From NCBI GenBank assembly GCA_963766995.1, contig CAVYCE010000003.1, positions 1,488,001-1,552,000 on the forward strand: a stretch of 64,000 nt of DNA. The letters are read 5' to 3'. This document shows positions 55,086-63,769 of this stretch, one piece after another; the stretch's first letter is position 1, and every line of letters begins with the position of its first letter. The stretch is from Bog-473 sp963766995. Lineage in GTDB: Bacteria > Actinomycetota > Acidimicrobiia > Acidimicrobiales > RAAP-2. The notes under the pieces are model-generated. The model did not search any database, was not told the origin of the DNA, and was given only the letters and a program-made list of their open reading frames with translations. The translations under genes were made by a program, and so were the position numbers.

Positions 55086-55799
55086 ACGGAACGAGCGGCC
55101 TGCCTGATTTGTTGTGGGCCGTCGGGAGACGGCTTTGCCAGTTGCTTTGCCTGTCGCACCGTGGCCGCCAGGCTGCACCTGCCTCTGGCGCCGGTCCTTC
55201 CCATGCGGCTGTGCACGGTGCACGATCCGCTCTATGGCGAACTCATTGCCTACAAGGAGTCACCGGTGGCCGAACGACGACGTCGAGCGTCTGCACAAGT
55301 GGCGATGGAAATGGAGAGGTTTCTGCGTGACCATGGCCCATGCATCGCGTCCGCTCTTGGTGGAGAGCCCCAATTGGTGCTGCCTGTCCCCTCCACACAC
55401 CGTCCAGACGGACCGCCGCTGGCGCGCCTCGAAGGGTTGGAGAAGTTGATCAGGACGGCATTTCCAGCGTCCCTTTGGGCTCCCCACGTTCTGGCCCGCA
55501 CAACGGTGCCGGTGGGGCACATGCGGCCCAACCCCAAAGCGTGCGCGGTCGTCGATCCCGTGGATCGGCTCGGAACCATCGAAAGGGCGCTCGTCCTCGA
55601 CGACACCTACGTCAGCGGCGCCCGGTCGCAAAGCGCCGCAGCCACGCTGCGCCGAGTGGGTATCCGCTCCGTGCTGATTGCTCCGCTGGTCCGCCTGATT
55701 CGACCTGAGCGATCTCGAGAGCATGACTCATTCGCCCGGCCTTCGGCTGGCGGCTGCGCTCAATGCATTTGTGTTCAGGCGATCGTCGGTACGGAATAG
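55086..55799 (+). CDS. ComF-like phosphoribosyltransferase-fold protein with N-terminal zinc finger and ACG start
   Basis: A 237-residue ComF-like protein. The N-terminal four-Cys finger (C6, C9, C20, C23; ACLICCGPSGDGF...CFAC) precedes a phosphoribosyltransferase domain with the PRPP loop ALVLDDTYVSGARSQSAAATLR. The first ATG/GTG/TTG start is GTG 55161, which would cut the finger off. The reading frame continues upstream through the finger. An AAGGAG (55074-55079) stands six bases before an ACG codon at 55086, one transition away from ATG. ComF acts in DNA uptake in some bacteria. The end overlaps the convergent SDR gene by 25 bases. Confidence 0.75.
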   Translation, partial: TERAACLICCGPSGDGFASCFACRTVAARLHLPLAPVLPMRLCTVHDPLYGELIAYKESPVAERRRRASAQVAMEMERFLRDHGPCIASALGGEPQLVLPVPSTHRPDGPPLARLEGLEKLIRTAFPASLWAPHVLARTTVPVGHMRPNPKACAVVDPVDRLGTIERALVLDDTYVSGARSQSAAATLRRVGIRSVLIAPLVRLIRPERSREHDSFARPSAGGCAQCICVQAIVGTE

Positions 55800-56719
55800 C
55801 GGATCTCGGTCAGTGCTTCGGAGATCTCCCACAGGCGGGCCGCATCACTCAGATTCCGAGCGGAGCGATTCGGGCGAACGTTCCGGGGCGGGCCGTAGAG
55901 CTCAAAGAGGTGGCTGGGTCCGATGTAGTCCCCATTGGCCACGCCGGGCGCCGTGCCGGCGTACAGGGAAGGCAGCGCACCGGAGGCAGTGGCCTGCCCA
56001 AGTCGATGACCGAATGCGCCGCCCACCCGAGCGCGGAATTGGCCCGAGCCCACGGCCGCGCCCGTGCCGGCCAAGTTGCTTCGGGTCCATCCCGGATGAG
56101 CGGCCACCGCGATGGTCGGCTCACCGGATGCCGCCAAGCGCCGGCTGAGTTCTGCAGTGAACAGCAGGTTGGCCAGCTTGGACGTGCCGTAGTTCAGCCA
56201 GGTGTTGCGCACGGTGGTGCCGGCCACATCCCCAAAGGGAATCCGGCCGCCCCGGTGCAGGAGCGAGCTCACTGTAACGACGCGAGAACGGACGGTGGTG
56301 AGGAGTCGATTCAGCAGCAAGCCGGTGAGGGCGAAATGACCCAAGTGGTTGGTTGCCATCTGCAACTCGAAGCCGTCGGCGGTCTGGCGGTAGGGCGTGC
56401 CCATGACGCCCGCGTTGTTCACCAGAAGGTCCAGACGCGCGTGCTGGGACAGGAATCGGTCCGCCGCCTGCCGCACCGACACCAAATCGGACAGGTCCAG
56501 GTGAAGGAGCTCCAGCGACGCCCGGTCCAAGTCTTTCTCCAGCAGGTCCGCCGCCAACCGTGCCTTTTCGTCATTGCGGCAGGCCATCACCACATGGGCT
56601 CCGTGCGCGGCAAGGGCTCGCGCCGTCTCGAGCCCAATACCGCTGTTGGCGCCGGTGACCAACGCCACCTTCCCGGTGAGATCACCGATGTCCTTCGTGC
56701 TCCACACCTCAAAGGCCAC
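55775..56719 (-). CDS. Short-chain dehydrogenase/reductase
   Basis: A 314-residue SDR close to protochlorophyllide-reductase-like and retinol-dehydrogenase-like groups. The cofactor motif TGANSGIGLETARAL, the NNAGV motif, and the active-site Ser (VSSLLHRG), Tyr and Lys (NYGTSKLAN) are present. Its GTLDTTT-type partner is unknown and the substrate cannot be told. The 3' end overlaps the ComF-like gene. Confidence 0.9.
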   Translation of the reverse strand: MAFEVWSTKDIGDLTGKVALVTGANSGIGLETARALAAHGAHVVMACRNDEKARLAADLLEKDLDRASLELLHLDLSDLVSVRQAADRFLSQHARLDLLVNNAGVMGTPYRQTADGFELQMATNHLGHFALTGLLLNRLLTTVRSRVVTVSSLLHRGGRIPFGDVAGTTVRNTWLNYGTSKLANLLFTAELSRRLAASGEPTIAVAAHPGWTRSNLAGTGAAVGSGQFRARVGGAFGHRLGQATASGALPSLYAGTAPGVANGDYIGPSHLFELYGPPRNVRPNRSARNLSDAARLWEISEALTEIRYSVPTIA

Positions 56720-56733
56720 GAACTCAACGACCC

Positions 56734-57699
56734 CTATGCGTTCCCGATATGTTCCGCCGGCACGGTGCCCAGCTTCCCTGCCTCGAAATCCTCGAAGGCC
56801 TGAATGATTTCTTGGCGTGTGTTCATGACGAATGGGCCGTGGGCAACCACCGGCTCACCGATGGGCTGACCACCCAAAATGAGGACTTCGAGCGCAGGGT
56901 GCCGGGACTCCTGCATCTGGTCGGCTCGAAGGACCAGTGCGTTACCAGCGCCGTACACGGCCAACTGGCCCGAATGGAAAGGGCGGGCATCGGGTCCGAC
57001 GAACCCATTGCCGCCGAGGGCGTATGTCAGCGCGTTGAAATGGTTCGGCCAGGGCAACACGAGTTCGGCTCCCGGTTGCAGTGTGGCGTGGACCAATGAG
57101 ATCGGTGAGTAGGTGGATCCGGGACCGGTGTGGTCAGCCACGTCGCCCGCAATCACTCGCACCAATGCTCCACCGTCAGGTGACGTCAGTAAGACGGCCT
57201 GTTGCGCGTCGAGGTCTTGATACCTCGGGTCAACCCACTTTTGTGCCGCCGGCAGGTTGACCCACAGCTGCACACCGTGAAACAGGCCTCCGGTGGCGAT
57301 CAACTGTTCTGTTGGCCGTTCGATGTGCAGGATGCCGGATCCCGCCGTCATCCATTGGGTGGACCCGTTGGTGATGAGCCCGCCTCCGCCGATGGAGTCC
57401 TGGTGCTGAAAGGTGCCATCGATCATGTACGTCACGGTTTCGAAGCCGCGATGTGGGTGCCACGGTGTGCCCTTGGGTTCACCTGGCGCGTATTCCACTT
57501 CGCCCATCTGATCCATGTGGATGAACGGATCGAGATCGGCCGTGGACACACCGGCGAAGGCGCGCCGGACGGGAAAGCCCTCGCCCTCGTAACCGGTTGG
57601 GGCATCGGTCACGCTGCGGACCGGGCGGATGGTCGCTTCGGTCCCCGGGGTGGCGATACGGGGGAGGACCAATGGATCGGCGACAGTCACAGCAGGCAT
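56734..57699 (-). CDS. Pirin family protein
   Basis: A 321-residue bicupin. The metal site has HPHRGFETVTYMIDG and QWMTAGSGILHIERP. Some pirins are quercetin 2,3-dioxygenases; others bind regulators. The start MPAVTVADP at 57699 has AAAGGAG seven bases upstream, better than the frame start at 57729. It lies 15 bases upstream of the SDR gene, on the same strand, and may share its transcript. Confidence 0.9.
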   Translation of the reverse strand: MPAVTVADPLVLPRIATPGTEATIRPVRSVTDAPTGYEGEGFPVRRAFAGVSTADLDPFIHMDQMGEVEYAPGEPKGTPWHPHRGFETVTYMIDGTFQHQDSIGGGGLITNGSTQWMTAGSGILHIERPTEQLIATGGLFHGVQLWVNLPAAQKWVDPRYQDLDAQQAVLLTSPDGGALVRVIAGDVADHTGPGSTYSPISLVHATLQPGAELVLPWPNHFNALTYALGGNGFVGPDARPFHSGQLAVYGAGNALVLRADQMQESRHPALEVLILGGQPIGEPVVAHGPFVMNTRQEIIQAFEDFEAGKLGTVPAEHIGNA

Positions 57700-57763
57700 T
57701 GCGGACTCCTTTTTTCCTAGAACAACCAACTACAACACGTGCCGGGCCGCCGATGTTCCGCCG

Positions 57764-58429
57764 TTAGGCCTGCCCAAGAAAGAGCGAGGGGTCCACGACG
57801 ATGAACAGGGCTTCTGCTTCGACCAAGAGAGTGTCCTCACTACGCAGCTCGGCTTTGAGCGTCAGCTTGCGACCGTTTCGCTCCGACACCCAAGCGTGGG
57901 CCTTGAGGGGCTGGCCGACCGGGGTGGGAGCGCGGTAATTCAGTGTCAACCGTCCGGTGAACGACACGGTGCCGGCGGCCGACTGGGCAAATCCCATTAC
58001 CTCGTCGATGAGGGCCGCCACGGCACCTCCGTGGGCTCGTCCCGGAGCACCCTCAAAGGCGGCGCCGAGCTCGACTTCGAGGGTGGCCCCCTCGTTGGCA
58101 ACCGAAAGTCGTGCTTCCATTCCCATCGGATTGGCCAGTCCCGACACGAAGCAGTCTGGGAAGACGACGCTTTCCACCGCTCCCGATGCGTCCGTGGTCG
58201 GCAAACCGACGAATTCTGAGGACCGATCAAAGAAGGAGTGACCGCGTCGAGGGGCGTCCACCATGCGAGGCAGTAGTGCGTTGGCGACCTCGGCAATTTC
58301 GAGCAACAGGCCGTCATCGACCTGCCGGTCCACCAGCGCGTTCCCCAAATTCCGGAGGGCCGCAGCCGCCTGCAATCGAGCGGCGGAGGTACTGCTCTCC
58401 GCAGCAGGCACTTCCTCGAGCGCGCTCAA
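57764..58429 (-). CDS. Thioesterase superfamily (PaaI-like) protein
   Basis: A 221-residue hotdog protein. GRAHGGAVAALIDEVMGFAQSAAG is the PaaI-like active-site helix; TGRLTLNYRAPTPVGQPLKAHAWVSERNGRKL continues the fold. A helical N-terminal extension (about 1-60) is present. The start is TTG 58429, overlapping the stop of the aldo/keto reductase gene (TTGA), so the two are coupled. Substrate unknown. Confidence 0.85.
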   Translation of the reverse strand: MSALEEVPAAESSTSAARLQAAAALRNLGNALVDRQVDDGLLLEIAEVANALLPRMVDAPRRGHSFFDRSSEFVGLPTTDASGAVESVVFPDCFVSGLANPMGMEARLSVANEGATLEVELGAAFEGAPGRAHGGAVAALIDEVMGFAQSAAGTVSFTGRLTLNYRAPTPVGQPLKAHAWVSERNGRKLTLKAELRSEDTLLVEAEALFIVVDPSLFLGQA

Positions 58430-59286
58430 GCGGCGTCGAGCCGAGCTACCTGGTCGGCGCCCAGCACAATGTCGGCCGCAGCAGCCGAAGCCGTGGCGGT
58501 GGCGGGTCGGCTGCTGCCAGGGATCGGGATGACGAGTGAGCCCTTGGCCAGCATCCAGGCCAGCGTGACCTGTTGCGCCGTGGCGCCCACTTCTTCGGCT
58601 ACTTCAGCAAAGGCAGGGTAGTCACGGGTCATCTTGTCGATGCGTCCGATGCCGCCCAAGGGGCTCCACGGGATAAAGGCCACGCCAATCTTTTCGCAGT
58701 GCTCGAGCTCACCCTCCGAGGAGCGGAAACGGGGCGAGAACTCGTTCTGCACACTGACCAGACGACCACCAAGGATTTCCTGGGCCAGGTCGATCTGTTC
58801 GACGTTGGCGTTCGAAATGCCGGCCATCTGAATCTTTCCCTCGTCCAACAATTCGGCCAGCGCACCGACCGACTCGGCGTAGGGCACCTTGGGATCGGGG
58901 CGGTGGTATTGGTAGAGACCGATCGACTCGACACCGAGCGCCTTCAATGATGCTTCACAGGCCTGTTTTACATAGGCGGGATCGCCGTGCACGGTCCAGC
59001 TGCCATCGCCGGGCCGGCGATGGCCACCCTTGGTGGCGACCAGCACGTGGTCAGTGGAGCTGCCGTAGGTGGCCAAAGCCTGGGCCACGATGCGCTCGCC
59101 GTGGCCGTGCTCGTCGGTGCTGAGCGCGTAGGCGTCGGCCGTGTCGATGATCGTGACGCCAGCGTCCAACGAGGCATGAATGGTGGCCATGGCTTGGGCC
59201 TCGTCAGGTCGTCCCTCAATAGACAAAGGCATCTCGCCTAATCCGATGGCGCTAACCGACCAATTACCGATGCGACGTTCCTGCAC
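58426..59286 (-). CDS. Aldo/keto reductase
   Basis: A 286-residue aldo/keto reductase. IIDTADAYALSTDEHGHGERIV, VLVATKGGHR and YQYHRPDPKV carry the Asp, Tyr, Lys and His residues. The start is GTG 59286 (VQERRIGNWSVSAIGLG). The stop overlaps the thioesterase start. It is a different subgroup from the reductase at 37708-38694. Substrate unknown. Confidence 0.9.
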   Translation of the reverse strand: MQERRIGNWSVSAIGLGEMPLSIEGRPDEAQAMATIHASLDAGVTIIDTADAYALSTDEHGHGERIVAQALATYGSSTDHVLVATKGGHRRPGDGSWTVHGDPAYVKQACEASLKALGVESIGLYQYHRPDPKVPYAESVGALAELLDEGKIQMAGISNANVEQIDLAQEILGGRLVSVQNEFSPRFRSSEGELEHCEKIGVAFIPWSPLGGIGRIDKMTRDYPAFAEVAEEVGATAQQVTLAWMLAKGSLVIPIPGSSRPATATASAAAADIVLGADQVARLDAA

Positions 59287-59374
59287 GCTGAGCCTCCATG
59301 TGATGGCGAAGCCGCGAGGCGTCCCTCAGCGGCCGCTCCACACTATGCCGACCCACTCGGGTCGAGCTTTTGCC

Positions 59375-61801
59375 TCAGTCGCCGGTATTGGCGAAGTTGA
59401 CCGTGTTGGCCTTGGTCGCCGCCCTCGTGTTGGTCAGGTCCAGGAAGCCGGCTAGGGCCAGAATCTGGGCGATCGGGTCGTTGTCGAGGAAGGTGGCGTA
59501 GCCAGCCGCCGTCACACCAGCGCTCGCTGGCTTCGCCGGCACGGTGGCCGGCTGGGCCCCGATGAAGATTTGCTTGGCCACGGATGGGATGTCGCCTTTG
59601 GCAGTCTTCTGGTTGATGAAGACCATGTAGGGACCAGGCGGCACCACATTGTCCGACTGGGGCACGGCGACGGTGAGGGAACTGGCTGTCCGCGAGATGA
59701 TCGGGGCCTCTACTGAGCGCTGGTCGCCGTCGACCTCGTGGGTAATGGCGGTGTTGCGCACCAGCATCACGTTGTCGATGCTGGCTGCTTGGGCCGTGTT
59801 GATGGTGAGGTGGCTCCCATACGTGGCGTTGTTGAAGGTGCCTGAGGCCAGAGCGGTCGGCGTCGTGCCTGTAAGGGAAGAGATCACTGGCTGGGGAATA
59901 CCCCACTCGAGATACGGGGGGTTGTAGATCTGGAATGAGGGGTCCCTCTGGGCCTTGATCAAGCCACCGGGCAGCGTGGTGTTGTACGTGTACCCGGTGG
60001 AGATCGGTGAGTGGCCTCCCACCAAGACCTGACCAGTCGGGAGAAGCAGCGCCGTGTTGTGATACGTGCGTGGGTCCACCGAAGAAGCGAGAGGCGACCA
60101 GGTGTCGGTACTCGGGTTGAACATCTCGGCTTGAGTCACCGGAAAGCTGGTGCCCGGCAACACGACGTCGTCGCGGTTGCCACCATTGAAGGCGATGACC
60201 TGTCCGGTGGGCAGCATCACGGCCGAGGAGAACCACCGCGGGTTATTCAATGCGCCGGTTGGCGCCGAACTGAAGTGCTCGGTGCCGCCCGTCATGGTGA
60301 CGGTGTTGATCACACTGGACGCGTTGGCCAGGTACGCACCCGGTGAGACGCCCAGGACGCCTCCGGCGGACAGGAACTTCGCCATGCTGTAGTTCCCGCT
60401 GGCGTCAGGCACCAGCGGCAGCATGACGGAGAACGACGAGCCGCGGAAGCCCGCCGTCACTGATGTGTTGATCGGATGGGTCGAGTTGGTCGATACGCCG
60501 AATGGGATACCGAGGTCGGTCCACTTTTGGGTGGTCGGGTTATACGAGGCCGTGATGTCCCACAACGCCTCGTCGTAGGACTGGCCGAAGGGATTGAAGG
60601 TCTGTCCACCCGCGTCGTAGTACACGTTGCCGTCAGGCAGCAGGTGTAGACGGGGGAACAAAGGCAGCGAATGGTCTGCGGTGGGCTGATTCAGGGACCA
60701 CGTTCCTGTCGATGGATCGAACGTCTCGGTCTGCTCGACGTTGGTACCGGACAGCAGCGCGGTCTCGGGTTGGGTGTACACGGGCTTCAGCAATTTGGTG
60801 ACCCCGCTGGCCACGAACACTTTGCCGCTGCCCAGGGTGATCAGGCTCGGGTACCAGCGTCCGAGGTTCATGTCGCCCGACTGGTACCAAGTGCCAGTCA
60901 ATGGATTGAAGATGCGGGTGTTCTTGAGGCCTTGGAGTTCGACCACTCCGTACGGAGTGCCGGGCAACTTGGGCTCGGCGTAGTAGTCGGTGCCGCCCGG
61001 CACCAGGACCTCGCCGTTGGACAGGATCACCAAGTCAGAGCAGAACAGTGCGCCGGAACCTGGTCCTTGGTCGTTGAGGATGGCCGCCAGCGCGCCGGCG
61101 TTGGGCACGAGGTATTCGGACTGGCTTTCCCCGCTGGCCCCACCGCCTGATGGGCTGGGGATGGTCCAGGTCGATGCGCGCGGGTTGGTGGTGTTCAGAT
61201 GCAGCACTCTCGACTGGTCGTCGGCGGCTTTGTCGCCGTACTCGGCCACGATGTTGAAGGCAATGCTTTCCTCGCCCTCCAAGCCATCCCAATAAAGGAG
61301 ATTCGTGCCGCTCGAACCGTTCGGCGCGGGGAGGTTGACGACGCTCACTCCGGCTGGCTTGCAGGCGATGTCCGCTGCAGTGCGGTCTGTCTCGGGTCCC
61401 TGGGTGGGGACCTTGGGGTCACTGGCGTCGTAGGGATTGGAAGCGTCGGCTCCCTCGGTCTCGCCCGGGCAACTGGTGCCTGGCTGGACGAAGGGAGCAG
61501 TAAAAACGCCCCCTTCGGCCGGGTTGGTCACGGTGTTCTGTGGACCGACGGTCACTCCAGGCACTTCGGGCAGTCCACCGAGATCAGGGATGGCAGAGAG
61601 GCCCGGGACCTGGTTCAGCTGAGGCAACGGTCCGGGAAGCGTGCCGATGGTGCCCCCGGCCTCAGTGGTGGAGGGATGGTTGGTCAATCCATGAAGGAGG
61701 GGGAGCGGCGGCGGCGAACCGCCGAAAGCGGTACCGCCTCCAATCACCGCGGCGATACTGGCCGCGCTGAGAGCAGCAATGGCAAGTCGACTCTTCTTCA
61801 T
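59375..61801 (-). CDS. Secreted copper-radical oxidase (galactose/glyoxal oxidase family, DUF1929)
   Basis: An 808-residue protein with a signal peptide (about 1-27 from MKKSRLAIA). Kelch-type repeats carry the active site: C254 (LFCSDLVILSNG) and Y317 (LGRWYPSLITLG) for the Cys-Tyr cofactor, Y580/H581 (RTYHNTALLLPTG) and H688 (ITHEVDGDQR). The DUF1929 domain (about 630-740) precedes a short C-terminal tail. Such enzymes oxidise alcohols or aldehydes to give H2O2. GlxA of Streptomyces acts in hyphal development with chaplins. The frame to 61834 lacks family sequence. Substrate unknown. Confidence 0.85.
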   Translation of the reverse strand: MKKSRLAIAALSAASIAAVIGGGTAFGGSPPPLPLLHGLTNHPSTTEAGGTIGTLPGPLPQLNQVPGLSAIPDLGGLPEVPGVTVGPQNTVTNPAEGGVFTAPFVQPGTSCPGETEGADASNPYDASDPKVPTQGPETDRTAADIACKPAGVSVVNLPAPNGSSGTNLLYWDGLEGEESIAFNIVAEYGDKAADDQSRVLHLNTTNPRASTWTIPSPSGGGASGESQSEYLVPNAGALAAILNDQGPGSGALFCSDLVILSNGEVLVPGGTDYYAEPKLPGTPYGVVELQGLKNTRIFNPLTGTWYQSGDMNLGRWYPSLITLGSGKVFVASGVTKLLKPVYTQPETALLSGTNVEQTETFDPSTGTWSLNQPTADHSLPLFPRLHLLPDGNVYYDAGGQTFNPFGQSYDEALWDITASYNPTTQKWTDLGIPFGVSTNSTHPINTSVTAGFRGSSFSVMLPLVPDASGNYSMAKFLSAGGVLGVSPGAYLANASSVINTVTMTGGTEHFSSAPTGALNNPRWFSSAVMLPTGQVIAFNGGNRDDVVLPGTSFPVTQAEMFNPSTDTWSPLASSVDPRTYHNTALLLPTGQVLVGGHSPISTGYTYNTTLPGGLIKAQRDPSFQIYNPPYLEWGIPQPVISSLTGTTPTALASGTFNNATYGSHLTINTAQAASIDNVMLVRNTAITHEVDGDQRSVEAPIISRTASSLTVAVPQSDNVVPPGPYMVFINQKTAKGDIPSVAKQIFIGAQPATVPAKPASAGVTAAGYATFLDNDPIAQILALAGFLDLTNTRAATKANTVNFANTGD

Positions 61802-61888
61802 GGTCCCACCCTTGGGTTGCGCCCCCCTCGGCAAAGGTACTCCGAAGCAGGCGCAAACGACGGATGTAGGACCTGGCCAAACGGACGT

Positions 61889-63745
61889 TCAATCGGCCGA
61901 AGCATCCAAGAGAGTCAAGGAATCAACAATGACGCTCCCAATGTCGTCGGCCGAATGGCCCAACGTGATCATGTTGTCACCGGCCGCAAGCTGTAACGAT
62001 GTTCGGACGATCTTCCACGTCGACCATTTCGCGGTCGAGGGTACGCCGACCCGGCTGGTGGAATGCACGTGTCCGGTGTCGGGGTCGGAGGCCGACGCGG
62101 TCAACGTGGCACGCGACCCAGTGGCATTGGCCACTCGGCACCCGAAGCTGTAGCGACCTTCCCGTTGGACCGAGACCGCCACGCCAGCGCCAGCGCCAGG
62201 CGCGTCCAAACCCGTGACATAGCCAGCGCCCTCGTATCCCTTAAACAGATTGTCGAAGCGCGCCGTTCCGGTCCATGCCCCCACCTCGAATTGGTAGTGG
62301 GATCGCTGTGCGGGCGTCACCCTGACCAGCGAGGAGGCATAAGGACCGAGATCCACTTTCCATCCGGTCATCATGCCCAGGTCCTCGTGCGTCCAGAGAT
62401 CGCGGACGGTCCCACCCGAACGCAAACCGAGGTCGGCCGCGAAATCGATCGACTTCGTGACAGGGACGGTGGCGCCTGTGCGATTGAAGAGGCCGATGAC
62501 CCAGCTTGAGTCTGGCAATTGCCCTACCCAACGCTCGGGATCGCGCGAGTTCGGGTCGAATTCCAGTAGGTGGCCATTGGCATAGATCGGTTTGCCAACG
62601 AGGCCGGCTCGGCGCAGGTCCAGCACCTCACTGTTTTGGTAAAAGGATGCGTTGTTCCCGATCGTGTCGTAGCGGTCGCCAATGGCGATAGGTGCACCGG
62701 CCATGACAAAGAGGTTGATGGCGGAACGTCGCTGGTCGTCGGTCGAAAACGAGCTGATGATGGTGGGATCTCCATCGAGGCTGACTTGCCCTCGCCCGGT
62801 GACATCGGAGAAGCCGGTGAATCCCATAAACGGGCTGTTCCATTGCGACCAGATTGGCTGCCACGTTTGGCGACCCTCGCTGAGTGAGAACCACCCACCC
62901 TGAGCCACATCGTTGTCGATACGGATCATGTCGCCGTAGACCCGCTCCACTTCGGCATGGTCGAACAGGTTGGGCAGCACCAGGCTCAGCGTCATGTCGC
63001 CGGCCGCCTCATGCATCCAGCGCAGTGCCGTTGTGTAGGACTCGCGCCCGTGGGCCATGCAGACCGTGCCATCACCTTGGTCGAAGCCGATCTCGTACCA
63101 CCCAAGGAAGTCGATTCGCAGCATGGCCGCGCCCATGTCCCTGAAGTACGCCACGTAGCCCTTGACGTACTCCTCCGCCCCGTCCCTCGTCGCGTCAACC
63201 CAGTACAACTGGTGGGTGCCGTCGAAGGGATCGTCGGGATTGATGATGTCGGCCACCTTGACGTCGGGCCGACCAGCCACAGTCACCGCCGGATTGTCGA
63301 TGGCTGAGCGGGTCACCCACAGGGGGTTGTAGTAAACGCCGAGCTGCATCCCATTGGATTCCAGGTGTTTGGCCCACCAGGCCCACCCGTGCGTCCAGGA
63401 GTCATCGTGCTTAACGATGTATCCGTGATCAGTGACTTCCTGGGTGGAGTCGATCCACCCGTCGGTGCACACCATGGAGTAGCCGTAGCGCTTGAAATTG
63501 GCGTCGACCCACACCACGTTGGCGGTCCACTGGTCTTCAGGCATAATCCGATTGAATTCGAATTCGTAGCCGTAAGTGGTCCAATACAGCGGACCCACGC
63601 GCTTCGGTCGCGAACTCACTACCGGGGCGCCAGAAGAGTCGGCTTGGACCAGAGAGGCGCCAGCCTGCCCTGGCAGCAGAGTGGCCACGGCCAGCGTTGT
63701 GGCCGTGGTGCCGCCGCTTTTCAGGAACTCTCTACGAGAAACCAT
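61889..63745 (-). CDS. Tat-exported glycoside hydrolase (alpha-galactosidase-like) with C-terminal carbohydrate-binding domain
   Basis: A 618-residue protein. The Tat signal is MVSRREFLKSGGTTATTLAVATLL. A GH27/36-like TIM barrel (about 45-420) has YWTTYGYEFEFN, NPDDPFDGTHQLYW and candidate acidic residues D212 (AMLRIDFLGW) and D277/D279 (MIRIDNDVA). A CBM6/35-like domain (about 470-615) follows, with KGYEGAGYVTG and DSLTLLD. Its substrate is likely an alpha-linked sugar but cannot be named. The start at 63745 fits the Tat motif. It is 87 bases upstream of the oxidase gene, on the same strand. Confidence 0.8.
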   Translation of the reverse strand: MVSRREFLKSGGTTATTLAVATLLPGQAGASLVQADSSGAPVVSSRPKRVGPLYWTTYGYEFEFNRIMPEDQWTANVVWVDANFKRYGYSMVCTDGWIDSTQEVTDHGYIVKHDDSWTHGWAWWAKHLESNGMQLGVYYNPLWVTRSAIDNPAVTVAGRPDVKVADIINPDDPFDGTHQLYWVDATRDGAEEYVKGYVAYFRDMGAAMLRIDFLGWYEIGFDQGDGTVCMAHGRESYTTALRWMHEAAGDMTLSLVLPNLFDHAEVERVYGDMIRIDNDVAQGGWFSLSEGRQTWQPIWSQWNSPFMGFTGFSDVTGRGQVSLDGDPTIISSFSTDDQRRSAINLFVMAGAPIAIGDRYDTIGNNASFYQNSEVLDLRRAGLVGKPIYANGHLLEFDPNSRDPERWVGQLPDSSWVIGLFNRTGATVPVTKSIDFAADLGLRSGGTVRDLWTHEDLGMMTGWKVDLGPYASSLVRVTPAQRSHYQFEVGAWTGTARFDNLFKGYEGAGYVTGLDAPGAGAGVAVSVQREGRYSFGCRVANATGSRATLTASASDPDTGHVHSTSRVGVPSTAKWSTWKIVRTSLQLAAGDNMITLGHSADDIGSVIVDSLTLLDASAD

Positions 63746-63769
63746 CTTGCTCCACCCCGCAGTTGGCAA

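Noticed and set aside
55763..56803. A 346-codon open frame on the plus strand
   Set aside because: It is the antisense of the SDR gene, whose cofactor and active-site motifs are clear on the minus strand. The codon composition is that of a shadow frame.
61199..61996. A 265-codon plus-strand frame
   Set aside because: It is antisense to the oxidase gene and has no family resemblance.
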